Counted from the stretch's first letter, positions 24,809 through 33,453 are shown. The stretch is 64,000 nt of DNA from JACVRW01 sp963803085 (GCA_963803085.1 CAWDLE010000037.1:62001-126000); one strand, 5' to 3'. Notes: generated from the letters alone by a model not told the origin. Translations and numbers: made by a program.

Positions 24809-26061
24809 CGGCTGAGAGGTCGGCCGCCGCTTACGCGCGGGCCGTTCAGCTCTTGCCGGGCGGCGTGAACTCCCCCGTTCGGGCGATGCGCTCGATCGGG
24901 CGCGACCCGATCTTCGTCGAGCGCGGCGAGGGCGCCGAGCTGATCGACGTGGACGGCAAGAGCTACGTCGACTGGGTCATGTCCTGGGGGCCGCTGATCG
25001 CCGGCCACGCCCATCCGGACGTGGTGGGCGCGGTAACGGAGGCCGCGGCGGCGGGCACCAGCTTCGGGGCGCCGACCGAGGCCGAGGTCGACCTGGCGGC
25101 CGAGGTGGTCGACCGGGTGCCGTCAGCGGAGATGGTGCGCATGACCTCCTCGGGCACTGAGGCGTCGATGAGCGCGATCCGGCTCGCACGCGCGGTCACG
25201 GGGCGCGACAGGATCGTGAAGTTCGCGGGCGCCTACCACGGGCACGTGGACGGGCTCCTGGCCGAGGCCGGCTCGGGCCTGGCCACGCAGGGCATCCCGG
25301 CGAGCCCCGGGGTGACCGCGGCGCAGGCGGCGGACACTCTGGTCGTGCCGTGGAACGCGCCGCTCCCGGACCTGGAGGCGGCTGCGGTCATCTGCGAGCC
25401 CTACCCGGCCAACATGGGCCTGGTTCCGCCCGATGCAGGCTTCCTCCCGGAGCTGCGCGACTACGCCGACAGGACGGGGGCGCTGCTGATCTTCGACGAG
25501 GTGATCACGGGCTTCCGCGTCGCCGGCGGCGGAGCACAGGAGCGCGAGGGTGTGACGCCCGACCTCACCGTGCTCGGGAAGATCATCGGCGGGGGCCTGC
25601 CGGCCGCGGCGTACGCCGGGCGGCGCGAGCTGATGGAGCGGATCGCGCCCGCCGGAGACGTGTACCAGGCAGGAACGCTGTCGGGAAACCCGCTCGCGAC
25701 CGCAGCCGGGCTCGCCACGCTGCGGCTGCTCGACGACCGTGCCTATGCGCGGCTCGACCGTCTGACGCGGGCACTTGCCGAGGGCATTGAGGAGGCGGCA
25801 CGTGAGGCCGGGGTCGCCGCGAGCGTTGCCTGGACAACGGGCCTCCTGACCCTCTTCTTCGCGGAGCGCGCGCCACGCAACTACGACGAGGCCAGGGCGT
25901 GCGACCTCGAGGCGCACGCGGCCTTCTGCCGCGGGATGCTCGACCACGGCGTCTACCTGCCGCCCTCGCAGTTCGAGGCCTGGTTCCCGTCGCTGGCCCA
26001 CGAAGACGAGCACGTGGAGCGCACGTTGAGTGCTGCGCGCGCCGTTCTCGGCGAGCTCTGA
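24787..26061 (+). CDS. hemL: Glutamate-1-semialdehyde 2,1-aminomutase
   Basis: PLP enzyme that turns glutamate-1-semialdehyde into 5-aminolevulinate, the C5 entry to tetrapyrroles. I chose the GTG giving 424 residues (MGSGARVAAERSAAAYARA), which overlaps the previous gene by 22 bases. Motifs are LLPGGVNSPVRAM, YVDWVMSWGPLIAGHAHP, GTEASMSAIRLAR, IFDEVITGFR and the PLP lysine in VLGKIIGGGLP (K265). Length is normal for the family. It feeds hemB, the first gene of this operon. Confidence 0.95.
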   Translation: MGSGARVAAERSAAAYARAVQLLPGGVNSPVRAMRSIGRDPIFVERGEGAELIDVDGKSYVDWVMSWGPLIAGHAHPDVVGAVTEAAAAGTSFGAPTEAEVDLAAEVVDRVPSAEMVRMTSSGTEASMSAIRLARAVTGRDRIVKFAGAYHGHVDGLLAEAGSGLATQGIPASPGVTAAQAADTLVVPWNAPLPDLEAAAVICEPYPANMGLVPPDAGFLPELRDYADRTGALLIFDEVITGFRVAGGGAQEREGVTPDLTVLGKIIGGGLPAAAYAGRRELMERIAPAGDVYQAGTLSGNPLATAAGLATLRLLDDRAYARLDRLTRALAEGIEEAAREAGVAASVAWTTGLLTLFFAERAPRNYDEARACDLEAHAAFCRGMLDHGVYLPPSQFEAWFPSLAHEDEHVERTLSAARAVLGEL

Positions 26062-26089
26062 GGGGCACAAACGGGCACAATCCACGCAA

Positions 26090-26485
26090 ATGATGGAGCT
26101 CCACGCCCTCATCGACGCCGCCGACCCCGCCCTCGCCGCCTACGCGGCGGCCGAGCCCGGGCCGGGCCGCTTCAGGGACGGCGACGGCACACGCGGCTTC
26201 GTGCTCGAGGCCGTCTACGAGGGCTACCTCATGCACTACGGCGAGCCGCGCGCGTTCACCGGCATGGACGACGACCTGCGCCTGCTCGCCGGCGACGCGC
26301 TGTACGCGCTCGGGCTGGCCCGTCTGGCGGAAAGCGGTGACCTCGAGGCCGTGGCGGTGCTCTCGGATCTGATCTCCGCGACCGCTCAAGCACAGGCGGA
26401 GGGCCGCCCCGCGGACGCCGAGGCGCTCTGGGAATCGAGTTCGGGCGCCCTCGTTGGGCTGTCGCCGCCAGGCCCGCCACGATAG
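26090..26485 (+). CDS. Hypothetical protein upstream of the bc complex
   Basis: A 131-residue acidic, alanine-rich, mostly helical soluble protein that I do not recognise. It could start at either of two adjacent ATGs (MMELHALIDAADP). It has no signal peptide, membrane segment or cysteine. A conserved-looking central part is AVYEGYLMHYGEPRAF, followed by LAGDALYALGLARLAESGD. It lies 28 bases after hemL and 94 bases before the Rieske gene, so it may belong to heme or respiratory assembly, but nothing in the sequence proves this. Confidence 0.6.
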   Translation: MMELHALIDAADPALAAYAAAEPGPGRFRDGDGTRGFVLEAVYEGYLMHYGEPRAFTGMDDDLRLLAGDALYALGLARLAESGDLEAVAVLSDLISATAQAQAEGRPADAEALWESSSGALVGLSPPGPPR

Positions 26486-26535
26486 GCTCCGGCGTCCGCC
26501 CGGTCCGGAACCCGCTCGTGCGCTCCGCAACCAAG

Positions 26536-26565
26536 TTGGCACTACCGATCGCTGGGCGAAAGAAT
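26536..26565 (+). promoter_or_regulatory. Possible promoter of the qcr operon
   Basis: TTGGCA and AAGAAT are separated by 18 bases in the 94-base gap before the Rieske gene. Predicted transcription start would be about eight bases before the GTG. The -10 is a poor match, so confidence is limited. Confidence 0.35.
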
Positions 26566-26579
26566 CCCTAGCTCAACCC

Positions 26580-27251
26580 GTGGCCGACACACCTAAGAAG
26601 TTCGACAAGCAATCCCGCTACACCGAGGGTCGCGGGATCGCTGGCGCATTCGAGGGCGAGACGATCACCCGGCGTCGCCTCATGGAGGGCACCGCGCTGG
26701 CGGCCGGTGGCGTCGCCACGATGGCCTTCCTGCTGCCGGGTCTCGGCTTCGCGCTCGGGCCGGTCTTCGAGGACACGAACCCCACTCGCTGGGAGGACGT
26801 GGGCCGCGAGGAGGACTTCAACGACGAGACCTACGTCCCGCGGGTCATCAACATCGATCCCGACATCGGGGACGCCGGCAAGACGACGGTCTACATCCGC
26901 AAGTTCAACAAGGAGCGGGACAAGGTCATCGAGGGCGAGGATCCACAGCCGTACGTGGCGATCTCCACCCGCTGCGCCCATCTGGGCTGCCCGGTCCGCT
27001 ACATCCAGGCGTCGCAGAAGTTCCTCTGCCCGTGCCACGGCGGCGTGTACGGCTTCCAGGGCGAGGTCCAGGGCGGCCCGCCGGTGCGCCCGCTCGACCG
27101 CTTCTACACCCGCGTGTCCCCCGCCGGCCGCGTGGAGGTCGGTGACCGCTTCTCGCTGAACTCGGAGCTCCACCGCTTCGCGCCGCGTGACCCGTCGAAC
27201 CACCTCGACGGCCTCTGGCAGTACCTCTATCCGTCGAGGCCGACCACGTGA
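26580..27251 (+). CDS. qcrA: Rieske iron-sulfur subunit of the bc complex
   Basis: Carries the 2Fe-2S cluster that takes an electron from menaquinol at the outer membrane face. The 223-residue protein starts at GTG. A twin-arginine stretch ITRRRLMEG (29-37) precedes a hydrophobic helix (about 38-62), so it is probably exported folded by Tat; tatA and tatC are in this window. Cluster ligands are CAHLGC (132-137) and CPCHG (150-154). The two disulfide cysteines, C137 and C152, are present. It overlaps the cytochrome b gene by four bases. Gene order Rieske-b-IV/c is like that of Bacillus. Confidence 0.93.
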   Translation: MADTPKKFDKQSRYTEGRGIAGAFEGETITRRRLMEGTALAAGGVATMAFLLPGLGFALGPVFEDTNPTRWEDVGREEDFNDETYVPRVINIDPDIGDAGKTTVYIRKFNKERDKVIEGEDPQPYVAISTRCAHLGCPVRYIQASQKFLCPCHGGVYGFQGEVQGGPPVRPLDRFYTRVSPAGRVEVGDRFSLNSELHRFAPRDPSNHLDGLWQYLYPSRPTT

Positions 27252-28078
27252 CCCCGCCGCTGCCGAAGTCGCTCCGTCGCAGCCCGGTGCGTCCAGGGCA
27301 AGACGACGGCAACGGCAAGAACGGCAAGAACGGCCGCAACGGCGGGCCGGCCACGAAGCCTACGGTGAAGGAGACGGCCGTCGAAGGCACCGCGAGCGTC
27401 GTCGGCTGGCTCGACGAGCGCACGGGCGCCAGCCCGTTCCTGCGCGGCTTCCTCTACCGCAAGGTCCCGAAGGGCACGAACTGGTACTACACGCTCGGCT
27501 CGGCCACGCTGTTCGCCTTCCTCTCACAGGCCGTCACGGGCGTGTTCCTGGCGATGTACTACGAGCCGGACGCCACGCGCGCCTACGAGTCGGCCTCGCG
27601 CATCACGAACGAGGTGTTCCTCGGCGAGTTCGTGCGCGGCATGCACAAGTGGGGCTCGACCGTGATGATCATCCTGATCTTCCTCCACATGGGACGGACG
27701 TTCGTCTTCGGCGCATACAAGTACCCGCGCGAGCTGAACTGGGTGATTGGCGTCGTTCTGATCGTGCTCACCCTGCTGATGGGCCTCACGGGCTACCTGC
27801 TCCCGTTCGACCAGCGTTCCTTCTGGGCGACGGTCGTTGCCGTCAACCTGAACTCCTCCGGCCCGATTGTCGGCCCCTACCTGGCCGACTTCCTCAGAGT
27901 GGGTTCGGAGTTCGGGCCGACCACGATCTCGCGCTTCTACGCGCTCCACATGCTTCTCGTCCCCGGCCTGATCATCGCGCTGATCGGCGCTCATCTCTAC
28001 CTGGTGGCCAAGCTCGGTACGACCGCGCCGCCGTGGCTCAAGGCTGAGAAGAAGGACCTCCTCAAGGAAGAGGTCTAG
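27248..28078 (+). CDS. qcrB: Cytochrome b (b6-type, N-terminal half) of the bc complex
   Basis: A 276-residue split cytochrome b with four helices. Heme ligands are H133/H147 and H234/H249. The 15-residue spacing of the second pair is that of b6, not of mitochondrial cytochrome b. The protein has no cysteine at all, so it cannot hold the extra covalent heme c_i known from b6f and Bacillus b6. The first 60 residues are a hydrophilic extension with a short Asn-Gly-Lys repeat (GNGKNGKNGRNGG). The missing C-terminal helices are supplied by the next gene, two bases downstream. Confidence 0.93.
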   Translation: MTPPLPKSLRRSPVRPGQDDGNGKNGKNGRNGGPATKPTVKETAVEGTASVVGWLDERTGASPFLRGFLYRKVPKGTNWYYTLGSATLFAFLSQAVTGVFLAMYYEPDATRAYESASRITNEVFLGEFVRGMHKWGSTVMIILIFLHMGRTFVFGAYKYPRELNWVIGVVLIVLTLLMGLTGYLLPFDQRSFWATVVAVNLNSSGPIVGPYLADFLRVGSEFGPTTISRFYALHMLLVPGLIIALIGAHLYLVAKLGTTAPPWLKAEKKDLLKEEV

Positions 28079-28080
28079 CC

Positions 28081-28794
28081 GTGGACGCACGCGAGAAGGA
28101 GCAGTACCTCCGCGAGTACTCGATCCTGAAGAACCAGGGCAAGCCGTTCTTCCCGTACGCCGTCGCCAAGGACTCCATCATGGCGTGCGTCGTCCTCGCC
28201 GTGATCATCACGTTGTCGATCCTGTTCGGGGCCGAACTGGGGCCGAAGGCGGATCCGACCACCACCACCTACACGCCGCGACCCGAGTGGTACTTCTTCT
28301 TCCTCTTCGAGCTGCTGCGGGTGGTGAAGCCGCCGGAGCTGGTGTTCCTGGCCACGATCGGGATCCCCACGGTCTGCCTCGTGCTGCTGCTCCTGCTGCC
28401 GTTCATCGACCGCAACCCTGAGCGCCATCCGCTGCGGCGGCCCATCGCGATGACGGCTGGGATCGCCACGGTCGCCGCGATGGCCTACCTCACCATTCTC
28501 GGCGCGCTTGCGGGCTCGCCGACCGAGATCGACCAGCCCGCCCCGCCCGGTCTCGAGAAGGGGCAGGCGGTCACGGCCTCGTCGGGCTGCCTCGGCTGCC
28601 ACAAGATCGGAGAGAACGGCAACACGCTCGGGCCGAACCTGAGCGAGGTGGGTTCGCGGCTCGGCAAGGATGCGATCGCACGGACGCTCGTGAACCCCAC
28701 GCCTCCGATGCCGTCCTACTCGCAGCTGCGCACCGAGAACCCCGAACAGTTCAACCAGCTCGTCCAGTACGTCGCCTCGCTCAGGGGCGAGTGA
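28081..28794 (+). CDS. qcrC: Subunit IV-cytochrome c fusion of the bc complex
   Basis: A 237-residue fusion. Residues 1-145 are the subunit IV part, with three helices and the quinol-site motif RPEWYFFFLFELLR (67-80). Residues 155-237 are a class I cytochrome c domain with CLGCH (170-174) and a likely Met ligand at M210 in PPMPSY. Bacillus QcrC has this architecture, whereas mycobacterial bc1 uses a diheme cytochrome c and a full-length cytochrome b. It should pass electrons from the Rieske centre to a terminal oxidase. It ends 10 bases before menG. Confidence 0.92.
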   Translation: MDAREKEQYLREYSILKNQGKPFFPYAVAKDSIMACVVLAVIITLSILFGAELGPKADPTTTTYTPRPEWYFFFLFELLRVVKPPELVFLATIGIPTVCLVLLLLLPFIDRNPERHPLRRPIAMTAGIATVAAMAYLTILGALAGSPTEIDQPAPPGLEKGQAVTASSGCLGCHKIGENGNTLGPNLSEVGSRLGKDAIARTLVNPTPPMPSYSQLRTENPEQFNQLVQYVASLRGE

Positions 28795-28804
28795 GCGGGC
28801 ACTC

Positions 28805-29503
28805 ATGAGCGGGGGCACCCCCGAGTCGGGCACGCTGTCCGACACCCAGGTCAGGGCGATGTTCGACAGGGTCGCCCGCGTCTACGACCGCATGAACTCG
28901 GTCATGACCGCCGGGATGCACCACCGCTGGCGGGAGCGGGCGGTAGACCTCGCGCGGGTGGGCCCGGGCTCGCGTGCGCTCGACGTGGCCACGGGCACGG
29001 GCGACCTCGCCGTCGAGCTCGCGCGCCGCGGAGCGGAGGTCACGGGCCTCGACTTCGCGCCCGCGATGCTCGAGATCGCGCGCGAGAAGGCTCCGGGGCT
29101 CACCTTCGAGGAGGGCGACGCGCTGGCGCTCGACCACCCAGACGGCAGCTTCGACGCGGTCACGGTGGGGTTCGGCGCCCGCAACTTCGACGACCTCGAC
29201 CGCGGGCTTGCCGAGATGGCGCGTGTGACCAAGCCGGGCGGCAGGGTGGTGGTGCTCGAGATCACCACGCCGCAGAAGCCGCCGCTGTCGTGGTTCTTCC
29301 GGGCCTGGTTCGACACCGTCGTGCCGGCGCTCGGCCGCTTCACGGGTAGCCCGGACGCGTACACCTACCTCCCGAGCAGCGTGCGCCGCTTCCCCGGCCC
29401 CGACGCCCTTGCCGCGCGGATGGCGGCCGCGGGTCTGGACGACGTGCGCTGGGTGCTCACGGCCGGAGGCATCATCGCGATCCACTCGGGAACGCGACGG
29501 TGA
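28805..29503 (+). CDS. menG: Demethylmenaquinone methyltransferase
   Basis: SAM-dependent C-methylation of demethylmenaquinone, the last step of menaquinone synthesis (UbiE/MenG family). The 232-residue protein has VYDRMNSVMTAGMHHRWR, the SAM motif LDVATGTGDLA, and VGFGARNFDDLDRGLAEM with GGRVVVLEI, all typical. The GTG start of the following prenyl synthase overlaps its stop. The link to a bc complex and a prenyl synthase supports the menaquinone assignment over ubiquinone. Confidence 0.94.
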   Translation: MSGGTPESGTLSDTQVRAMFDRVARVYDRMNSVMTAGMHHRWRERAVDLARVGPGSRALDVATGTGDLAVELARRGAEVTGLDFAPAMLEIAREKAPGLTFEEGDALALDHPDGSFDAVTVGFGARNFDDLDRGLAEMARVTKPGGRVVVLEITTPQKPPLSWFFRAWFDTVVPALGRFTGSPDAYTYLPSSVRRFPGPDALAARMAAAGLDDVRWVLTAGGIIAIHSGTRR

Positions 29504-30471
29504 ACACAGCGCAGGCGCAGCTCGGAGCGGTGCTCTCTGCAGGCGGTCCTTCGCTGGCGCACCTGCTCGAGCGCACCGAGGCGCGCCTGGCGGAGGTGGC
29601 CGAGACTCACGGCGCCGCGCTCGGCGCGCACGCGGCCGGCACGCTCGCCGCGGGCGGCAAGCGCCTGCGGCCCGTGCTCGTGTTCCTGTGCGGCGACGGC
29701 GACGGCGTGGACGAACGGCTCGTGGCCGCCGGCGCGGCGGTGGAGCTGCTCCACATGGCGACGCTCGTTCACGACGACGTGCTCGACGCGGCCAAGCTGC
29801 GCCGCGGGCGGCCGACGGTGTTCGCCGTGGCGGGTCGCTCCGCGGCCACGGCCACCGGCGACCTCCTCTTCTCGCGCGCCTTCGCCGAGCTCGCGGCCAC
29901 CGGCAGCGAGGACGCGGTGCGTGCACTCTCGACGGCGTCCTCCGCGTTGGCGCGCGGGGAGCTGATGCAGCGCGCCGACGCCTGGGACGCGAACGTGGCG
30001 CCCGACCGCTACCTGGAGCGCTGCCGCCTCAAGACCGCCAGCCTGTTCGAGGCCTCGTGCCGGCTGGGAGCGCTCTTCGGAGGCCGCCCCGATCTAGCGC
30101 CCGCGCTTGGGCAGTTCGGCGAGCGGCTCGGAGTGGCGTTCCAGATGCTCGACGACGTGCTCGACGTCTCCGGGCCCGCCGAGCGCACCGGAAAGCCACG
30201 CGGCGCGGACCTTCTCGACGGCACCGTGACCCTCCCGCTGATCCTCGCGCGCCGCCAGGACCCGACGCTGCCGGGCGAGGTCACAACCGCGCAGGACGCG
30301 GAGGCGGTGTGCGAGCGAATCGCCGCCACGGGCGCCCTCGACGATGCCCGCGGACAGGCTTTCGCACACGTGACCGCGGCAAAGCAGGCGCTCGACGGCC
30401 TCCAGCTCTCGGAGCAGCGCGCGAACGCACTCCAGCTCGTGGCCGACGGCGTCGTCGAGCGCTACGCGTAG
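29500..30471 (+). CDS. Polyprenyl diphosphate synthase (menaquinone side chain)
   Basis: A 323-residue trans-isoprenyl diphosphate synthase that lengthens the isoprenoid tail. It has the first aspartate-rich motif HDDVLDAAKLRRGRP (91-105), GGKRLRPVL before it, and the second motif LDDVLDVSG. The first motif has the DDxxD form with small residues before it, as in long-chain synthases such as HepT. Overlap with menG mirrors the Bacillus menG-hepT arrangement and points to menaquinone. Chain length cannot be read from sequence. Confidence 0.92.
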   Translation: MNTAQAQLGAVLSAGGPSLAHLLERTEARLAEVAETHGAALGAHAAGTLAAGGKRLRPVLVFLCGDGDGVDERLVAAGAAVELLHMATLVHDDVLDAAKLRRGRPTVFAVAGRSAATATGDLLFSRAFAELAATGSEDAVRALSTASSALARGELMQRADAWDANVAPDRYLERCRLKTASLFEASCRLGALFGGRPDLAPALGQFGERLGVAFQMLDDVLDVSGPAERTGKPRGADLLDGTVTLPLILARRQDPTLPGEVTTAQDAEAVCERIAATGALDDARGQAFAHVTAAKQALDGLQLSEQRANALQLVADGVVERYA

Positions 30472-30499
30472 GGGCCGATGCGCTCTGGCGCCGGCCGGG

Positions 30500-30523
30500 C
30501 CTATCGCGGTTATCCGCAACGGG
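30500..30523 (+). repeat. Interspersed repeat, partial copy C
   Basis: CCTATCGCGGTTATCCGC shares the CCTATCGCGNTT head with the copies at 9602 and 46728, and TATCGCGGTTA with the middle of copy A. It lies in the 106-base gap between convergent genes. The rest of the unit is not recognisable. Confidence 0.35.
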
Positions 30524-30577
30524 CGCCGCCGCGCGGTGTGAGCGGCATGCCATGGCCGCCGGCAGGATGCCCGAGGC

Positions 30578-31018
30578 CTAGAAATCTTCAGGCAGAATCG
30601 CGCCGGCCGCGAGGGCGCCCGTGAAGCGCTCGATCTCGTCAGCCATGTTGGCGCGCATGAGGCGCTTGTAGTCGCGGGCGAGGGCGTCGGCACCGCGGTC
30701 GAGCTCCTCGTCGAACAGCTCGACGTTGTCCTGGGTGAAGACACCCTCGCGGAACACGTCGCAGTTCGGGCAGTGGAGCAGCACGCTCCAGTTCTCCGGC
30801 CCGGCCTCTTCCCACTGCACGGGGTAGACCAGCTCCGAGTCGCAATCGACGCAGACGTGGAGATCCTGAACCGGCTCAGCAGGGGGATGCGCGGGCGTCT
30901 GATGCTCCGCGGCCTGCGCGTCCTCAGCGAAGTAGACGACCTCGATCGTCTTCCCGCTCGGAAGCGTGACGCGCTTGGTGAAGTGGGTCTGTTCCCCGTT
31001 GCTTTCCATCTCTCTCAT
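30578..31018 (-). CDS. Hypothetical zinc-ribbon protein
   Basis: A 146-residue acidic protein with two CxxC pairs, C56/C59 (CVDC) and C83/C86 (CPNC), spaced as in a zinc ribbon. After the ribbon comes a helical acidic C-terminus with DNVELFDEELDRGADALARDYKRLM in two pieces. I chose the ATG at MREMESNGEQ, which has GGAG at good spacing; a second ATG nine bases later is equally possible. It follows dcd by 47 bases on the same strand. I do not recognise a named family, and a DNA- or RNA-associated role is only a guess. Confidence 0.7.
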   Translation of the reverse strand: MREMESNGEQTHFTKRVTLPSGKTIEVVYFAEDAQAAEHQTPAHPPAEPVQDLHVCVDCDSELVYPVQWEEAGPENWSVLLHCPNCDVFREGVFTQDNVELFDEELDRGADALARDYKRLMRANMADEIERFTGALAAGAILPEDF

Positions 31019-31065
31019 CCTCTGCTCCCTGTATCGGAAGTGCGAGAACGAACTTGAAGAGAAAT

Positions 31066-31677
31066 TCACGCTGTTTCCGGCTTCGTGATCGATTGATCGG
31101 CGGGACCGCCCTCGTAGCGCGACTCGGTGGCCTCCCGCTGGCCGTGGTAGTGGCTTCCGAGGTCGGGATGGCCGTAGGGCCGCTCGGCCGGCCGATCGAG
31201 TGCCATGAAGGAGAGCTGGGCGATCGGTTTGCCCGGCCAGAGCACGATCGGCACCCGTGTGAGGTTGGTGATCTCGAGCGTCAGGGTGCCGCTGAAGCCG
31301 GGGTCGACGAAGCCCGCCGTGGCGTGCACGATCAGGCCCAGGCGCCCGAGGCTCGACTTGCCCTCGATCCGGGCCACGATGTCATCGGGCAGCTCCACCC
31401 ACTCGACCGTGCTCCCCAGCACGAACTCGCCGGGGTGGATCACGAAGGAGGCGTTGTCCTCGATCTGGACGTGCTCGGTCACGCCGGTGGGTGGCTCCGC
31501 GAGATCGATTGCGGGCAGCCGGTGGTTGTGGAACACCCGGAACGACGTGCCGAGCCGGAGGTCCACACTGGCCGGCTGGACCATCGAGGGATCCCAGGGA
31601 CGGATCTTGATCCGCTCCTCCTCGACGAGGCGGCGGATCGTGCCGTCTGAGAGAACGGAGCTGATCACCGCAGGCAT
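31066..31677 (-). CDS. dcd: dCTP deaminase (probably bifunctional, dUMP-forming)
   Basis: A 203-residue Dcd trimer subunit that deaminates dCTP. Family signatures are QPASVDLRLGTSFRVFHNHR, HPGEFVLGSTVE, EGKSSLGRLGLIVHATAGFVDPGFSGTLTLE (in two halves) and PYGHPDLGSHYHGQR. The EGKSSLGRLGL(I/L) and ATAGF words match the mycobacterial bifunctional dCTP deaminase/dUTPase, so it may go straight to dUMP and supply thymidylate. The first eight residues extend beyond the usual start, and a GTG start at VLSDGTIRRL is possible. Confidence 0.92.
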   Translation of the reverse strand: MPAVISSVLSDGTIRRLVEEERIKIRPWDPSMVQPASVDLRLGTSFRVFHNHRLPAIDLAEPPTGVTEHVQIEDNASFVIHPGEFVLGSTVEWVELPDDIVARIEGKSSLGRLGLIVHATAGFVDPGFSGTLTLEITNLTRVPIVLWPGKPIAQLSFMALDRPAERPYGHPDLGSHYHGQREATESRYEGGPADQSITKPETA

Positions 31678-31731
31678 CCTCGCAACTCATCCTGTTGGAA
31701 GGAGGCACCCCAGCTACCATGGGCTGTACCC

Positions 31732-31974
31732 ATGTGGACTCCAGGGCCCCTAGAGATCATCGTCATCCTCGTCATCGTGCTGATCGTCTTCGGTCCGAAG
31801 CGGCTGCCGGACCTCGGCCGTTCGCTCGGTCGTGGCATGCGCGAGTTCAAGGACTCGGTAACCGGTAAGGACAAGGACGAGCTGCCGGAGGCTTCTCACG
31901 TGGAGAAGCCCGAGCCGACGGCCGTCACGCCCGAGCCGACGACGGTCACGCCGGCCCGCGAGCAGAAGTCCTAG
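31732..31974 (+). CDS. tatA: Sec-independent translocase protein TatA
   Basis: An 80-residue TatA: a short N-terminal helix (GPLEIIVILVIVLIVFGPKRLPD) crosses the membrane. It is followed by the amphipathic helix LGRSLGRGMREFKDSV and an acidic/proline-rich tail with a PEPT(A/T)VTP repeat. The FGPKRLP hinge is the family signature. tatC follows 20 bases later. No tatB is seen; many Gram-positives do without it. Likely cargo in this window is the Rieske protein. Confidence 0.94.
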   Translation: MWTPGPLEIIVILVIVLIVFGPKRLPDLGRSLGRGMREFKDSVTGKDKDELPEASHVEKPEPTAVTPEPTTVTPAREQKS

Positions 31975-31994
31975 CCGCAGGAGCCGCGTAGCGC

Positions 31995-32774
31995 GTGCGG
32001 CGGATTCGGCCGATCTCTCACGAGGACCGGCTCTCGGTCGTCGACCATCTCGACGAGCTGCGCCACAGGCTGATCATCAGCGGGCTCGCGTTTGTCGTCG
32101 CCTGGGCGCTGACGGCCTGGCAGAACGAGCTGGTGCTGGACATCATGAACGCGCCCCTGCCGGACGGGCCGAACGGCAAGCAGCTCGAGCCGATCACGCT
32201 GGGCCCGGCCGAGGCCTTCTACACGACGCTCACACAGGCGGCGTACTTCGCCCTCTTGATCGCGCTGCCCGTGATCCTCTACCAGCTGTACGCGTTCATC
32301 CTGCCGGCCTTCAGCCCCGACGAGCGCCGCGTGGCGAGGCCCTTGATCCTGATGGTGCCGGTTCTGTTCGTCACGGGGGTGGTCTTCTGCTACTTCGTCG
32401 TACTCACCCCGGCGCTGCAGTTCCTGCTCAACTTCAACGCCGATCAGTTCAACACCCAGGTCCGCGCGCGCGACTACTACTCGTTCGTGACCCTGCTGCT
32501 GGTCGCAATGGGGCTGGGGTTCCAGATTCCCGTCGGCGTGCTCGCGGCCTGCAAGCTCGGCCTGACGAGCGCCGCGAAGCTGCGCCGCAACCGCCGCTAC
32601 GCGGTCGTGGTGATCGTGGTCCTCGCGTCACTCCTGCCCACGCTCGACCCGCTCACGCTGATCCTCGAGGCGATCCCGCTCTACGCGCTCTACGAGCTGA
32701 GCATCCTGCTTGCGGCTCGATTCGGCAGTCCCGTGCACCAGATCAGCGACGAGCCAGCCACAGAGGGCCTGTAG
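31995..32774 (+). CDS. tatC: Sec-independent translocase protein TatC
   Basis: The six-helix receptor of the Tat pathway, 259 residues from a GTG start. The cytoplasmic N-terminus has the conserved DHLDELRHRLIISG. LPAFSPDERR and FEVPVG-like FQIPVGVLA are the expected loop and helix motifs, and ASLLPTLDPLTLILEAIPLYALYE forms the last helices. It should recognise twin-arginine signal peptides. It lies 20 bases after tatA and 16 bases before a membrane-anchored TPR-like protein. Confidence 0.94.
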   Translation: MRRIRPISHEDRLSVVDHLDELRHRLIISGLAFVVAWALTAWQNELVLDIMNAPLPDGPNGKQLEPITLGPAEAFYTTLTQAAYFALLIALPVILYQLYAFILPAFSPDERRVARPLILMVPVLFVTGVVFCYFVVLTPALQFLLNFNADQFNTQVRARDYYSFVTLLLVAMGLGFQIPVGVLAACKLGLTSAAKLRRNRRYAVVVIVVLASLLPTLDPLTLILEAIPLYALYELSILLAARFGSPVHQISDEPATEGL

Positions 32775-32775
32775 C

Positions 32776-32781
32776 TAGCCT
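32776..32781 (+). promoter_or_regulatory. Possible leaderless -10 element TAGCCT
   Basis: TAGCCT ends nine bases before the ATG of the following gene and overlaps nothing that looks like a ribosome-binding site. It resembles the TAGACT elements of hemB, purA and bfn. Confidence 0.35.
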
Positions 32782-32790
32782 AAGGCGAGC

Positions 32791-33453
32791 ATGCTGTTCG
32801 ACCTGAGAGGGCGCCGCCGCCGGGCGGTGCAAGTTACGTATCTCTTCCTGGCGCTGCTCATGGGCGGCGGCCTCGTGCTTTTCGGAATCGGAGGCAGTGT
32901 GTCCGGTGGCCTGATCGACGCCTTCAAGGGCGGCGGCGGAGGGTCGAGCACCGACAGCGCGCTCGAGGATCGGGTTGACAAGGCGGAGGCGCGGCTCGCC
33001 GCCAATCCGCAGAACCCGGTGGTGCTCCAGAACCTGATCCGCGACTACTACTCGCTCGCCACGAGCCAGCGCGAGAGCGGCACGATCGGATTCCCGGACG
33101 ACGCCAAGGACGACCTGCGCAAGGCTGGGGTGTACTGGCAGCGCTACACCCAGGTGGTCACGGGTGAGCCGAGCGCGGAGGCAGCGCGCTACGCGCTCCA
33201 GGTATACGACGTCTCGGCGCTCAACAGACCCAAGGAGGCGCAGAAGGCGGCGGCGATCCTTGCGCAGGACTCGAACGACGTGGCGTCGTACCTGCGGCTT
33301 GTGTCCTACGCCGCTCTCGCCGGCGACAAGCGGACAGCCGACCTGGCGGCGAAGAAGGCTGTGGACCTCGCTCCTAAGGACCAGCGTAAGCAGGTCAAGC
33401 AGCAGGCCGAGGCGATGAAGAAGCAGGCGCAGCAACAGCAGCCGAGCGGCTAA
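32791..33453 (+). CDS. Membrane-anchored TPR-like protein
   Basis: A 220-residue protein. A basic start (MLFDLRGRRRRAVQ) precedes one helix (VTYLFLALLMGGGLVLFGIGGSV). A Gly/Ser linker then leads to about 140 residues of helical pairs such as RVDKAEARLAANPQNPVVLQNLIRDYY (in part), which look like tetratricopeptide repeats. The end is a Lys/Gln-rich coil (EAMKKQAQQQQPSG). Partner and function are unknown. It follows tatC closely but has its own -10-like element. Confidence 0.7.
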   Translation: MLFDLRGRRRRAVQVTYLFLALLMGGGLVLFGIGGSVSGGLIDAFKGGGGGSSTDSALEDRVDKAEARLAANPQNPVVLQNLIRDYYSLATSQRESGTIGFPDDAKDDLRKAGVYWQRYTQVVTGEPSAEAARYALQVYDVSALNRPKEAQKAAAILAQDSNDVASYLRLVSYAALAGDKRTADLAAKKAVDLAPKDQRKQVKQQAEAMKKQAQQQQPSG

